A stretch of DNA of 64,000 nt, taken from Prevotellaceae bacterium. GTDB taxonomy: Bacteria; Bacteroidota; Bacteroidia; Bacteroidales; UBA932. A program made the position numbers and the translations under genes. Location: assembly GCA_031258195.1 (NCBI GenBank), contig JAIRNF010000020.1, forward strand, positions 1 through 64,000, written 5' to 3'. Below the pieces are notes generated by a model. The model saw nothing but the letters and a program-made list of their open reading frames with translations. It ran no database searches and was not told the DNA's origin. Below, piece by piece: positions 8,469 to 18,265 of this stretch (positions are counted from its first letter, which is position 1; the number at the start of each line of letters is the position of its first letter).

Positions 8469-9716
8469 ATGGAACTAAAAAGAGCCGTTATAACCGGAAT
8501 CGGAACAATTAATCCGCTTGGAAACAGTATTGAAGAGTACTTTGAAAACCTCATTAAAGGTGTAAGTGGAGCCGATCTTATAACTCGTTTCGATGCCACA
8601 AACTATAAAACTAAGTTTGCTTGCGAGGTAAAAAACTACGATCCCAATAACTACTTCGACCGTAAAGAGGTAAAAAAGAGCGATCTTTACTCTCAGTTTG
8701 GTATCATTGCGGCCGATCAGGCAGTTGCAGACTCCGGGCTAGACCTCGAAAAGGTTAACCACGACAGAGCGGGGGTTATCTGGGCATCAGGTATCGGAGG
8801 TATTCAAACCTTCACAGAAGAAGTAAAGGGTTACGTTGAGAACAACTTTGTTCCTCGATTTAACCCTTTCTTTGTTCCTAAAATGATTGCCGACATTTGC
8901 GCAGGTCAGATATCTATGAAATATGGATTCCGTGGACCTAACTACGCTACCGTATCGGCATGCGCATCGTCAACTCACGCTATGATTGACGCGTTCAACT
9001 TAATTCGTTTAGGAAAAGCATCTGTAATTGTTGCAGGCGGATCGGAAGCGGCCGTTTGTGAAGCAGGAATGGGCGGTTTTAACGCTTCTCAGGCGCTATC
9101 GACCAATAACGAGCACTATAAAACGGCATCTCGTCCATTTGATAAGACCCGCGACGGTTTTGTAATGGGAGAAGGTGGTGCCGGACTTATAATAGAAGAA
9201 TACGAGCACGCTGTTGCAAGAGGTGCAAAAATATATGCGGAAGTAGTTGGCGGTGGTATGACTGCCGACGCTTACCATCTTACAGCCCCACACCCCGAAG
9301 GGTTGGGCGCAAAAAACGTTATGATAATAACTCTTGAAGACGCAGGTCTTTCCGCCGGAGATATCGACTACGTTAACGTTCACGGAACATCTACTCCTAT
9401 TGGAGACGTTGCAGAGCTAAAGGCTGTACAAGCCGTGTTTGGCGAACATGCCCATAAGCTATGTATCAGCTCAACTAAATCCATGACCGGACATTTACTA
9501 GGCGCTGCCGGAGCATTAGAAGCATTAGCTTGCATATGCGCAATGCAGAAGAGTATGATTCCTCCTACTATTAACTTTGAGTTTGAGGATCCGGAAATTG
9601 ATTACTCGTTAAACCTTACGCTAAACAAAACGCGGCAGCATAACGTAAACTACGCGCTGAGCAATACGTTTGGCTTCGGAGGTCATAACGCATCTATCAT
9701 TCTTAAAAAAGCATAA
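8469..9716 (+). CDS. fabF: 3-oxoacyl-[ACP] synthase II (415 aa)
   Basis: Condensing enzyme of fatty-acid elongation acting on AcpP-bound substrates. The catalytic Cys165 lies in TVSACASSTHAM, and the two histidines in NVHGTSTPIGD and STKSMTGHLLGAAG. The C-terminal NTFGFGGHNAS loop is typical. Length is standard. It is in operon with acpP, and rnc begins within 6 bp of its stop. Confidence 0.96.
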   Translation: MELKRAVITGIGTINPLGNSIEEYFENLIKGVSGADLITRFDATNYKTKFACEVKNYDPNNYFDRKEVKKSDLYSQFGIIAADQAVADSGLDLEKVNHDRAGVIWASGIGGIQTFTEEVKGYVENNFVPRFNPFFVPKMIADICAGQISMKYGFRGPNYATVSACASSTHAMIDAFNLIRLGKASVIVAGGSEAAVCEAGMGGFNASQALSTNNEHYKTASRPFDKTRDGFVMGEGGAGLIIEEYEHAVARGAKIYAEVVGGGMTADAYHLTAPHPEGLGAKNVMIITLEDAGLSAGDIDYVNVHGTSTPIGDVAELKAVQAVFGEHAHKLCISSTKSMTGHLLGAAGALEALACICAMQKSMIPPTINFEFEDPEIDYSLNLTLNKTRQHNVNYALSNTFGFGGHNASIILKKA

Positions 9717-9721
9717 CAAGC

Positions 9722-10468
9722 TTGTTTTCTCTTTTTAAACCGAAGCTATCTAAAGGAGACCGGGTTTTTAAAGCAGACCTCAAAAAGATTTTGGGCATAA
9801 GCCCAAAGAATCTTTATTTGTACAAAACCGCAATGGTGCATCGGTCTGTTTCTATTAGCCTAACAAGTGGAACTTCTGATAATAACGAACGTCTTGAGTA
9901 TCTTGGCGATGCCATAATAGACGCTATTGTTGCAGACTATCTCTTTGAGCATTACCCTACTAAACGCGAAGGTTTCTTATCGCAAATGCGCTCTAAGATT
10001 GTTAGCCGTAAAACGCTTAACACCATAGCTCAAACTTGCGGTATTACCAAACATATTGTGGTTAGGCAGGGTGTAAATCCTAGCGAAAATAAGAACCTGC
10101 TTGGCAACGTTATTGAGGCATTAGCTGGCGCGCTCTTTCTTGATAAAGGCTATGTATGTGCAAAACGGGTATTTATTAATAAGCTGCTTACAAAATATAT
10201 CGATCTTGACCAGCTTGAGTTTGAAGAGATTGACTACAAAAGCCGATTAATAGAGTGGGGACAAAAGCATAAGCTTTTGGTAACGTTTAATAGCATAGAA
10301 GAGCCTGATAGTATTGCCGATCATCACAAAAGCTTTCTTGCCTTTGTATCGCTGGACGATAAGCAAATAGGTAAAGGAAAAGCCTTATCTAAAAAAGAAG
10401 CGGAGCAAAAAGCGGCGCATAGCGCGTGGGACTATATAGCGGCTCATAATACGCAAGAAGCATCTTAG
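9722..10468 (+). CDS. rnc: Ribonuclease III (248 aa)
   Basis: Cleaves double-stranded RNA in rRNA and mRNA processing. The signature NNERLEYLGDAIIDAIVADY is present in the catalytic domain, with NLLGNVIEALAGALFLDKGY carrying the second acidic pair. A double-stranded-RNA-binding domain follows from about residue 175 (DYKSRLIEW to KKEAEQKAAHSAW). The best start is TTG at 9722, six bases after the fabF stop; no ATG stands further upstream in frame. Translation is probably coupled to fabF. Confidence 0.93.
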   Translation: MFSLFKPKLSKGDRVFKADLKKILGISPKNLYLYKTAMVHRSVSISLTSGTSDNNERLEYLGDAIIDAIVADYLFEHYPTKREGFLSQMRSKIVSRKTLNTIAQTCGITKHIVVRQGVNPSENKNLLGNVIEALAGALFLDKGYVCAKRVFINKLLTKYIDLDQLEFEEIDYKSRLIEWGQKHKLLVTFNSIEEPDSIADHHKSFLAFVSLDDKQIGKGKALSKKEAEQKAAHSAWDYIAAHNTQEAS

Positions 10469-10546
10469 CCCTTAACCGCTCATTATTTCTCTAAGTCCAA
10501 AAGTTTTAGCATCTTTACTTTTCATAAAGTATCGCTCCTGTTTTCT

Positions 10547-10960
10547 ATGGGTAAAAAGGTTGTATATAAAGTAAAAGCCGAAGATTCTACGTTTTTTGTG
10601 GCGGCAATAAACTCTGCCGAAGACGACTACCATTTGGCGTGGTTGCTTAATAACAACCTAAAAACGAAGTTGGTACGGACAGAACATCTTACAGATTCTA
10701 CCGAGCAAACCTTTCCTGCATTTTTTTATTTAGACGAAGTTGGCGGTATTAGCTATACCTTGGCGTCGAATAAAATAGGAGCCAGCCACCTCCTGCCGCA
10801 GCTTAAAAATGTAGATTATATCTTCAAAATTTCAGGTACTTTAACGGACAACTTTCAGGCAGAAACTCTTTCTAAAATACGGTCGCTTCGTGAGATAACC
10901 GCTTGTATTCTTATAAAATCGGGGCCCCCCAGCCTTCTCAACTTTTTTCGGAATCTTTAA
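10547..10960 (+). CDS. IPExxxVDY-family protein (137 aa)
   Basis: A small Bacteroidota protein of unknown function, recognised from its place after rnc, its N-terminus VVYKVKAEDSTFFVAAINS, the central HLAWLLNNNL and the C-terminal KNVDYIFKISG, where the family's VDY motif lies. It has no signal peptide or membrane segment. In other Bacteroidota a pyruvate kinase gene often follows; here a histidine kinase gene does. Function not known. Confidence 0.65.
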   Translation: MGKKVVYKVKAEDSTFFVAAINSAEDDYHLAWLLNNNLKTKLVRTEHLTDSTEQTFPAFFYLDEVGGISYTLASNKIGASHLLPQLKNVDYIFKISGTLTDNFQAETLSKIRSLREITACILIKSGPPSLLNFFRNL

Positions 10961-11027
10961 AATCTTCTTTTATAATATAATTAATGTTAATTAGGCTCGT
11001 ATTTTTAACGTTACTACTACTTTTGTG

Positions 11028-11035
11028 AAAGAATG
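11028..11035 (+). promoter_or_regulatory. Putative -7 box of the rprX-rprY pair
   Basis: TACTTTTG matches TAnnTTTG, 48 bp before the kinase ATG. Confidence 0.5.
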
Positions 11036-11083
11036 TAAGCCGCATAAAAAGTCTTTTTGAACTATCCGCTGTTTATATAACCT

Positions 11084-12649
11084 ATGACAAGAAAACGCAT
11101 CTGGATACTAGCAGGATTTATAGCCATAGCTATGGTTGTATTGATTGTTATTCAGCTACGCTGGATACATGTAGCATCAAAGGCAAAAGAAGAGCAGCTC
11201 CTCCAGCAAATGTCTGAAATACTCTCTAATGTTGCCGATAAGACAGGACATACCCAGCATATAGAAAAGACATCGCGCGCCCCCTACTCTTTAAATAACA
11301 ACAACTATTTCCAATCCGGTACAAAAACAAGCCAAAGCATTTACTCTATAGGAGGGATAAGCTTGCTTGAAAAAACGCAAAATATTTTTTCTATGCCAGC
11401 TATAGACTCCATATCGTTCAGCAAGAACATGACAAATATTGTGGGCGATAGCATTACCCAGCTACTGTTAGAAAATTCTATGCCCGATAACCGTTTCGGG
11501 AGATTTAACGAGGGGTATGGAGGATCGTCGTTCAACCAGCGAGTTTTTGTTGAAAGCAGAACCGAAAAAATTATAAGCTTCGACCTGCCCGTTGATAAAC
11601 GTACATCGCTTGGACAGCTGGACTCTCTGGTTAGAGTAGAGCTGAATCAGAGAGGGTTTTCCGCAAAGTATAACTTAGCTGTAGCAGACCAAGCCGGCGA
11701 ATATGTGATGCTTGCCGAAGGCTTCGATCCGAAAGATAAAAACAGCATATATAGCGAACGACTTTTTCCGTACGACCCAGAATCCGCAAATAAATATTAC
11801 CTCCAGCTACACCTTCCCAGCCAAAGCTTTGTTATTATACAGTCTATGGGGGTTATGTTTATTGCCTCTATTGTGCTCATTTTAGCTATGTTAGCCATAT
11901 TTATAGCAACATTATCGGTTATTTTCCGCCAAAAGCGAATTGCCGAGATACGAAACGACTTTGTGAGCAACATGACCCACGAGCTAAAAACACCCATAGC
12001 GACGATATCGCTAGCTGCTCAAATGCTTGAAGATAAGAACATTCCGGTAGAGCTAAAGAGGGTTGACCACCTCTCTAAAATGGTAAAGGAAGAGAGTAAG
12101 CGGCTAGGACTTTTAGTAGAAAAAGTCTTACAAATGGCAATTTTTGACAGAGGAACTTTTAAGTTAAAAAGAAAACAGCTAAATTTACATAGTATTATTC
12201 GCAAGGTTGTAGAGAATTATTCTTTACAGCTCCAAGCAAAAGACGTAAAAGTTACCTGCGAACTAAACGCCGAATCGGCTGAAATATATGCGGATGAGGT
12301 ACATATAACTAATATTGTATCGAACTTAATCGATAACGCTTTAAAATATTCAAAAGAATCACCAGCAATAAGTATTTGCACACTGAACAAGAACGGCGGA
12401 ATAATTGTTTCTGTTAAAGATAACGGTATAGGAATTAGCAAAGAATACCAAAAGCGCATTTTCGATCAATTTTATAGAGTTCCAACCGGAAACGTTCATA
12501 CGGTAAAAGGTTTTGGGTTAGGGCTCAGCTACGTAAAGAAAATCGCCGAAATGCACGACGGGAGCATTTGGGTTAAAAGCGAGCAAGGAGTGGGAAGCAC
12601 TTTTAGCATTTATATTCCGTTAATTAACTTAGATGACGAACATAAATAA
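11084..12649 (+). CDS. rprX: Sensor histidine kinase, RprX-like (521 aa)
   Basis: Membrane sensor of a two-component system. A membrane segment at about 6-25 and another at about 252-280 enclose a periplasmic sensor region of roughly 225 residues with no recognised domain. The HisKA domain has FVSNMTHELKTPIATISLAA with the phospho-accepting His299. The ATPase domain follows with NLIDNALKYS (N box), VKDNGIGISKEYQKRIFDQF (G1, F box) and GFGLGLSYVKKI (G2). Size and layout match RprX of Bacteroides fragilis, but identity of the signal is unknown. The response regulator gene starts 14 bp downstream. Confidence 0.88.
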   Translation: MTRKRIWILAGFIAIAMVVLIVIQLRWIHVASKAKEEQLLQQMSEILSNVADKTGHTQHIEKTSRAPYSLNNNNYFQSGTKTSQSIYSIGGISLLEKTQNIFSMPAIDSISFSKNMTNIVGDSITQLLLENSMPDNRFGRFNEGYGGSSFNQRVFVESRTEKIISFDLPVDKRTSLGQLDSLVRVELNQRGFSAKYNLAVADQAGEYVMLAEGFDPKDKNSIYSERLFPYDPESANKYYLQLHLPSQSFVIIQSMGVMFIASIVLILAMLAIFIATLSVIFRQKRIAEIRNDFVSNMTHELKTPIATISLAAQMLEDKNIPVELKRVDHLSKMVKEESKRLGLLVEKVLQMAIFDRGTFKLKRKQLNLHSIIRKVVENYSLQLQAKDVKVTCELNAESAEIYADEVHITNIVSNLIDNALKYSKESPAISICTLNKNGGIIVSVKDNGIGISKEYQKRIFDQFYRVPTGNVHTVKGFGLGLSYVKKIAEMHDGSIWVKSEQGVGSTFSIYIPLINLDDEHK

Positions 12650-12663
12650 CAAAATCAGAACGA

Positions 12664-13356
12664 ATGGATACAACTAAAGCAAACGTTCTTCTAGCAGAAG
12701 ACGATGAGAACTTAGGGGTTTTGCTTAGAGAATACCTGAAAGCAAAAGGATATGAAACAGATTTGTATCCTGATGGAGATTCCGCGTTTAAAGGTTTTCA
12801 GAGTAAAACTTATGATATATGCATACTTGATGTAATGATGCCTAAAAAAGACGGTTTTACGTTGGCAAAAGAGATCCGCCAGCTTAATACATCAATCCCG
12901 GTAATTTTTCTTACCGCGAAATCAATGAAAGAAGATCTTGTAGAGGGATTCTCTTCGGGCGCAGACGACTATATGACTAAGCCTTTCAGCATTGAAGAGC
13001 TACTTTTAAGAGTAGAAGCGGTATTACGACGAACAAGGGGCGATAACGTCAGCAACCAAGATGTATTTGCTATCGGTATCTATACCTTCAACGCAACAAA
13101 GCAAACGCTTACAAATGGCGAACATGAGCAAAAGCTTACAGCAAAAGAGTCTGAGCTGCTAAAATATCTTTGCTTTAACCGTAACGGTATCCTTGATAGA
13201 AACTTTGCGCTACGCACAATCTGGAACGACGACAGCTACTTTAACGCACGAAGCATGGACGTTTACATTACCAAACTACGTAAGTACATGAAAGACGATC
13301 CTTCTATACAAATTATTAACATAAGAGGTAAGGGATTTAAGCTGATATCGTCGTAA
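12664..13356 (+). CDS. rprY: Response regulator, OmpR family, RprY-like (230 aa)
   Basis: Receiver domain with the phosphorylated Asp56 in CILDVMMPKKDG, the Thr of VIFLTAKS and the Lys of YMTKPF. The C-terminal winged-helix DNA-binding domain runs from about residue 130 with LTAKESELLKYL and MDVYITKLRKYM ... IINIRGKGFKL. It is the partner of the preceding kinase. Target genes cannot be told from this sequence. Confidence 0.9.
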   Translation: MDTTKANVLLAEDDENLGVLLREYLKAKGYETDLYPDGDSAFKGFQSKTYDICILDVMMPKKDGFTLAKEIRQLNTSIPVIFLTAKSMKEDLVEGFSSGADDYMTKPFSIEELLLRVEAVLRRTRGDNVSNQDVFAIGIYTFNATKQTLTNGEHEQKLTAKESELLKYLCFNRNGILDRNFALRTIWNDDSYFNARSMDVYITKLRKYMKDDPSIQIINIRGKGFKLISS

Positions 13357-13390
13357 CAATAGGCTAATTAAACAAATATTCGTACTTTTA

Positions 13391-13419
13391 CCGTGGAGTC
13401 ATATCTCCTCGGTTTTTTT
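13391..13419 (+). terminator. Intrinsic terminator after rprXY
   Basis: CCGTGGAG pairs with CTCCTCGG (one T-T mismatch) over a TCATAT loop, followed by seven T. It lies 35 bp after the rprY stop. Confidence 0.7.
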
Positions 13420-13434
13420 ATTACATAAACAGCC

Positions 13435-14631
13435 ATGATAAATTTCTTTAGGTCTTTATTCGGAGCCTCTATCCCTTCTACCCGTAAATACGAGGCGCGG
13501 CTGAACGATATTGAGCAGGCATACGCCTGTTTTGTTGAGCTGGAAAATTCTACAGAGTATAAACGCTATCTCGAGCTGAGGAATACTACTTCTTCTCCCG
13601 ATTTTAGCCGAAAACTCAACGAGATTAAGCGGCTAAGCTACAAGGGAAGCCCCGAATGGTCGGCTAAGCAAAAATATAAAAGGCTAAAGAAAAATAAAGA
13701 TGTAAAGGGCTACCTAAAAACAAGCGAGGGCGAAACCTCAACATTCGTTAAAGAATACCTTGCGTTAGAGGCGCTGCTGAAAACGGAAGAATTCGTTCAG
13801 CGCAAAAACTACTTAACCGACAAAAACAGGCATAAATTAAGCGAACAATATCAGCAGCTGGAAGAATACCAGCAGTTAAGCAAGTCAAAGACTGTTACAG
13901 ATTATACCAAGCTGAAAAAACGTTACGAAAAAACATTTGCCGAACGTGATAGCTGGGATATTACTTTTGAAGAAAACTTTGCGCTATCCCCGTTCAGTAA
14001 GCAATGGTCAACATCTCCATACTGGACGGAGCATTTTCTTAAAATGCCCTATTCGCAAGCAGCAGAAAAACAGCTACCAACAGATGGTACTAATCTCGAA
14101 TCGCAAGGCGGTTTACTCAGCGTTGTAACACGTAAAGAAGAGGCGAACGGATTAGCTTGGGATAGCAAGTTCGGCTTTATTCCAAAAACTTTTGGCTATA
14201 CGTCGGGCATAGTAAATACGCCGAAAACCTTCCGCCAGCAGTACGGCAGATTTGTTACCAAGGTAAGGTTATCCAGAGCAAAAAACATATACCATGCCTT
14301 TTGGATGGGCGCAGAAAAGATGTTACCGCATATTACCATTTTTAAAGTAGAGAACGGTAAGATGCAGGCCGCCTCTTATACCGAAGCAAACAAAACAGAA
14401 AAACAACTGGGTTATAAGATTAAAGAAGACTTTTACATTTTCGAGCTGATTTGGAATCAGACAACGGGCCTTAGCTGGTTAATTAACGGCAAAAAAGTTT
14501 ATAGCACCGCTATAAGTCCTGACATGCCGTTGTATCTTGCTTTTTCATCGGGTGTTACGGATGATGTTCCGGAAAATGAGCTACCGCAACGCTTAAGCAT
14601 AGAATGGGTAAGATGCTATCAGAAAAAATAA
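13435..14631 (+). CDS. GH16-like concanavalin-fold protein without the catalytic acids (398 aa)
   Basis: Residues 1-165 are charged and helical, with repeated segments such as FVKEYLALEALLKTEEFVQR and YQQLEEYQQL, probably an extended helical domain. From about residue 172 (SWDITFEENF) the protein looks like a glycoside hydrolase family 16 / LamG-type jelly roll: GLLSVVTRKE, YTSGIVNT, YGRFVTKVRL, HAFWMGAEKMLPHITIFKVE, DFYIFELIW, WLINGKKVYS, RLSIEWVRCYQ. In GH16 the catalytic motif ExDxxE stands where this protein has HITIFK (H299, T301, K304), so all three acids are replaced. It is probably a binding protein rather than an enzyme. There is no signal peptide. Confidence 0.65.
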   Translation: MINFFRSLFGASIPSTRKYEARLNDIEQAYACFVELENSTEYKRYLELRNTTSSPDFSRKLNEIKRLSYKGSPEWSAKQKYKRLKKNKDVKGYLKTSEGETSTFVKEYLALEALLKTEEFVQRKNYLTDKNRHKLSEQYQQLEEYQQLSKSKTVTDYTKLKKRYEKTFAERDSWDITFEENFALSPFSKQWSTSPYWTEHFLKMPYSQAAEKQLPTDGTNLESQGGLLSVVTRKEEANGLAWDSKFGFIPKTFGYTSGIVNTPKTFRQQYGRFVTKVRLSRAKNIYHAFWMGAEKMLPHITIFKVENGKMQAASYTEANKTEKQLGYKIKEDFYIFELIWNQTTGLSWLINGKKVYSTAISPDMPLYLAFSSGVTDDVPENELPQRLSIEWVRCYQKK

Positions 14632-14651
14632 GAGTCTCCCCACATAGTAGT

Positions 14652-14684
14652 AAAAGGGAAAGAGCTTTGCTCTTTCCCTTTTTT
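14652..14684. terminator. Bidirectional intrinsic terminator
   Basis: AAAAGGGAAAGAGC and GCTCTTTCCCTTTT form a near-perfect stem over a TTT loop, with A-rich and T-rich flanks, between two converging genes. Confidence 0.85.
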
Positions 14685-14691
14685 ATTTCTT

Positions 14692-15342
14692 TTACCGCTT
14701 TACCCCTGTCATTTCGTTTACTTTACGGGTTTGGAGCATTTCTTCCTTATTCTCGCGAATATATTTTGCATGCTCAAGAATAGCATCAACTTGCTCTCGC
14801 ATGCAGGTCATCTGTTTTTCTTCGGGCTTAAAGACATATAAGGTCGGATATGCTTTTCTGATATAAGCCATATTCCGGTTATCTTCTACGACCTGCTCCA
14901 GTATTGCCGCCAACTTATCCGGATTACCATACGAATAGCCGTTTATCCATTGTCCCGATAGCCGCTTAAACGCCTGAAGATAGTCGCCCATATTCGATCT
15001 ATAGGTTGCCCTGTCCTCCATGCGGATAAATATATTCTTTCGTAGCCGTGCAGCATAGTACCAGTAAGACGCTTCGTCTTTCAATCCTAAATCGTATAAG
15101 CGGATAGGTAGTACAAACAATGTTTCGATGATAACCTCATCAATACGTTCTTTTATTTCGTTTGCAACCGAACGCGTACCGACTTTACTGTTAGTGGTTA
15201 GCTTAGCGCTATACTCCCCTACCGCAATTTTAAAAGGTTTGGAATTGTAAAACGGCTCAACATAAATCGACATTTTCCCTTTATCCACATTACAAGACGC
15301 CATCAAAAGAGATAAGAGTACTAAAGGTAAAAAACGATCCAT
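14692..15342 (-). CDS. Lipoprotein of unknown function, possible truncated form (216 aa)
   Basis: A lipoprotein signal (LLSLLMASCNVDKG, lipobox MASC) is followed by a helical region with YWYYAARLRKNIFIRMEDRAT, GDYLQAFKRLSGQWINGYSYG and YIRKAYPTLYVFKPEE. The helical repeats and Tyr/Trp pattern suggest a TPR-like or membrane-side scaffold, but I do not recognise the family. It follows lepA after 15 bp on the same strand, so it is probably read through from the lepA promoter. Confidence 0.6.
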   Translation of the reverse strand: MDRFLPLVLLSLLMASCNVDKGKMSIYVEPFYNSKPFKIAVGEYSAKLTTNSKVGTRSVANEIKERIDEVIIETLFVLPIRLYDLGLKDEASYWYYAARLRKNIFIRMEDRATYRSNMGDYLQAFKRLSGQWINGYSYGNPDKLAAILEQVVEDNRNMAYIRKAYPTLYVFKPEEKQMTCMREQVDAILEHAKYIRENKEEMLQTRKVNEMTGVKR

Positions 15343-15357
15343 TACAAAGAGGTTGGC

Positions 15358-17145
15358 TTAATCCATCTTAAGGACTGCGAGAAATGCTTCTTGCGGAACT
15401 TCTACGTTACCTACCTGACGCATACGCTTCTTACCTTTTTTCTGCTTTTCGAGCAGCTTACGCTTACGCGAAATATCGCCGCCGTAACATTTAGCGGTAA
15501 CATCTTTACGAACGGCTTTTACCGTTTCGCGGGCAATAATTTTTGCTCCGATAGCGGCTTGTATAGCAATATCGAACTGTTGGCGCGGTATTAACTCTTT
15601 CAGCTTTTCACACATCTTACGTCCAAAATCGTAAGAGTGGTTACGGTGTATAAGGCTTGAAAGCGCATCCACCTGTTCGCCGTTCAGCAGTATATCTAGC
15701 TTAACCAGATCGGCTAAGCGGTAGTCGGTAAGTGCATAGTCAAACGAGGCATAGCCACGCGATATACTTTTCAGCTTATCGTAGAAGTTAAATACAATTT
15801 CCGATAACGGCATATCAAACGTAAGTTCTACGCGATCCGTAGTAAGAAAGCTCTGGTTTTTCAGTATTCCTCTTCGGTCGAGGCAAAGTTTCATAACCGC
15901 ACCTAAATATTCGGATTTTGTAATTACCTCCGCATGTATATAAGGTTCTTCAATACGATCAATTATGGTAGGGGCGGGCAAACCCGAAGGGTTGTGTACG
16001 GTTACGACGTCTTCCTTAGTAGTATATACGTTGAAGGAAACGTTGGGAACGGTAGTAATAACATCCATATCGAACTCTCGGTACAAACGCTCCTGAATTA
16101 TCTCCATATGCAGCAACCCCAAGAAGCCACAACGGAAACCGAAGCCTAATGCCAATGACGATTCGGGCTCGAACGTAAGCGAGGCATCGTTAAGCTGCAA
16201 TTTCTCCATCGACGCTCTAAGGTCTTCGTACTCGTCCGTCGAAACAGGATAGATACCCGCAAATACCATCGGCTTCACATCCTCAAAGCCTGATATGGCT
16301 TCTTTACATGGTCTGTCAACATGTGTTATGGTATCTCCTACTTTTACCTCTGTTGCTGTTTTTATACCCGATATGATATAGCCTACATCTCCGGCACGGA
16401 TTTCATTACGGGGGTGCATGTTAAACTTAAGTACGCCAACCTCATCGGCTTCGTATTCCTTATCTGTAGCAAAAAACTTTACCTTATCGCCTTTACGAAT
16501 AATGCCGTTCTGTACTTTAAAGTAGGCAATAATACCACGAAACGAGTTGAAAACCGAGTCGAAAATTAAAGCCTGCAACGGTGCGCTTTCGTCTCCTTGC
16601 GGTGAGGGAATTCGCTCTATAATCGCAGCCAATATCTCGTCAACGCCTTGTCCTGTCTTACCGCTGGCTAGAATGATATCATCTTTATCGCAACCAAGTA
16701 AGTCAACTATTTGGTCTTTGCCTTCCTCTATCATAGCGGCTTCCATATCTATCTTATTGAGGATAGGGATAATCTCCAAATCGTGCTCTAATGCCAAGTA
16801 TAAGTTAGATATGGTTTGCGCCTGAATACCTTGGGTAGAATCTACAATAAGCAAAGCTCCTTCGCAAGAAGCAATAGCACGAGAAACCTCATACGAAAAA
16901 TCGACGTGTCCCGGAGTATCAATCAGATTGAGTATATAATCTTGTCCGTCTTGTTGGTAACTCATCTGTATGGCATGGCTCTTAATGGTGATTCCCTTTT
17001 CACGTTCCAAGTCCATATTATCCAACACCTGATCCTGAAAATCGCGTTCGGACAACGTTTGAGTTGCCTGAAGCAAGCGATCTGCCAAGGTGCTTTTTCC
17101 ATGGTCGATATGTGCGATAATACAGAAGTTGCGTATGTTTTTCAT
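15358..17145 (-). CDS. lepA: Elongation factor 4 (595 aa)
   Basis: Translational GTPase that acts on stalled or mispositioned ribosomes. The G motifs are clear: [13 protein letters not shown] (G1), DTPGHVDFS (G3), LNKIDME (G4). The special LepA C-terminal domain ends [20 protein letters not shown] and [18 protein letters not shown]. Length is standard. A CAAAGATA -7 box lies 37 bp upstream. A lipoprotein gene follows closely downstream. Confidence 0.97.
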   Translation of the reverse strand: MKNIRNFCIIAHIDHGKSTLADRLLQATQTLSERDFQDQVLDNMDLEREKGITIKSHAIQMSYQQDGQDYILNLIDTPGHVDFSYEVSRAIASCEGALLIVDSTQGIQAQTISNLYLALEHDLEIIPILNKIDMEAAMIEEGKDQIVDLLGCDKDDIILASGKTGQGVDEILAAIIERIPSPQGDESAPLQALIFDSVFNSFRGIIAYFKVQNGIIRKGDKVKFFATDKEYEADEVGVLKFNMHPRNEIRAGDVGYIISGIKTATEVKVGDTITHVDRPCKEAISGFEDVKPMVFAGIYPVSTDEYEDLRASMEKLQLNDASLTFEPESSLALGFGFRCGFLGLLHMEIIQERLYREFDMDVITTVPNVSFNVYTTKEDVVTVHNPSGLPAPTIIDRIEEPYIHAEVITKSEYLGAVMKLCLDRRGILKNQSFLTTDRVELTFDMPLSEIVFNFYDKLKSISRGYASFDYALTDYRLADLVKLDILLNGEQVDALSSLIHRNHSYDFGRKMCEKLKELIPRQQFDIAIQAAIGAKIIARETVKAVRKDVTAKCYGGDISRKRKLLEKQKKGKKRMRQVGNVEVPQEAFLAVLKMD

Positions 17146-17181
17146 CCAGCTTATTGATATTCTTTAAAGTATAAAAGCCGA

Positions 17182-17189
17182 CAAAGATA
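17182..17189 (-). promoter_or_regulatory. Putative -7 box of lepA
   Basis: CAAAGATA on the plus strand is a perfect minus-strand TAnnTTTG, 37 bp before the lepA start. The rest of the 265-bp gap to 17410 shows nothing recognisable. Confidence 0.5.
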
Positions 17190-17410
17190 CGAATTAATGT
17201 TCATAATACACAGCGTTAAAATGTGTTACCCTGCCGAATGTTGAACAAAAGAAGCCACCGCTTGTTGCGATGTGATAAAATTTATAAACGTATTGTAAAA
17301 CCAGATCATTACTAAATCAATATAACGTACTGTCTATAAACATTATCAACCGAATAGACGTATTGTATAGAAATAGCTGGCATTTGATCGATTAAAAACT
17401 AAATAAAGTT

Positions 17411-18157
17411 ATGAAACCATTAAGTAAAACCTTTTTCTTAGCATTATCAGCTCTTATTATTTCAACCTTTATCGTAAGCCGTACTTCCGACGATGATTCG
17501 TCTATAGCCAATCCTGTCGTTACAATAGATAACGAACAAAATATCCAGATACATAACGGAACCGTTATTACAGGAGAAATTAGCAGTCGGTCTAACCTTA
17601 CGGCCGTAACATTTTCTTATATACCGGCAAGCTCTACCTATGCTTTTGAGAACGTAACAAAATTTGATGATAAGAATTTACACGAATTTAGAATAACGCT
17701 TGCTAACGTAACAAACGATATTACCGGCATTAAAGTTACAGCAACAAATAAAGACGGGGGTTTTGCAGAAAAAACGCTTGCTGTTATGACACAAACCCCT
17801 CTTTCTAATCCGACCGCTTTTAGGTTAAGCGACCCAATTAACAATCCCTCCGGCTTACCAACCTCGATGCGCGGCGTTACGTATGCGGCTAACACGTACG
17901 CTACACAAGCCGGATTTACAGGAGCGTTCGTAATGCTTACCGTAGCAGAATACGACGCTATAACAACAAAAGAGCGACTATAATTGCAAAATATACCAAT
18001 GGTACAAAAGTTACCGAATTTTTGGCTAACTCTGATAATAACTTTGCCAGCAAGTACTTTATTTCTGTATATCCTTGGGGCATACTACTTAATAGAAATG
18101 ACAGATCTTGAGTTCGAACAAGGAGATAACCTTGCGTCGTTTTATGTAAGCCGATAG
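17411..18157 (+). pseudogene. Secreted (former lipoprotein) protein broken by two frameshifts
   Basis: The frame from ATG 17411 gives a signal-like start, ALIISTFIVSRTSDDDSS, where a lipobox Cys would be expected at the Arg (CGT; TGT would be Cys). A beta-rich body of about 170 residues with TAVTFSYIPA and GIKVTATNKDGG follows, then a stop at 17983. In the next frame the text continues as ATIIAKYTNGTKVTEFLANS and KYFISVYPWG, and after a second shift near 18080 as AYYLIEMTDLEFEQGDNLAS with a stop at 18157. The whole would be a protein of about 248 aa. Family not recognised. The lost Cys and two shifts suggest a decaying gene. Confidence 0.65.
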
Positions 18158-18168
18158 CTATAATACTT

Positions 18169-18196
18169 CGTCATTCCTCGCTTCGCTCGGAATGAC
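18169..18196. repeat. Solo hairpin of the palindromic repeat family, copy 5
   Basis: A single arm (outer stem ATTCC/GGAAT, GA/GA, GC/GC, loop GAA) flanked by GTC on one side and GAC on the other, so it keeps both element ends but has lost the centre and one arm. It lies just upstream of the thyA promoter. Confidence 0.8.
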
Positions 18197-18239
18197 ATTT
18201 TTATTTAGCCTTAAAGCCATCTATTCCAAATCAAATTAT

Positions 18240-18247
18240 TAGCTTTG
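18240..18247 (+). promoter_or_regulatory. Putative -7 box of thyA
   Basis: TAGCTTTG is a perfect TAnnTTTG. It overlaps the furthest possible upstream start codon (18245), so it decides for the ATG at 18266. Confidence 0.55.
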
Positions 18248-18265
18248 TGGCAAAGACAAAATAAC

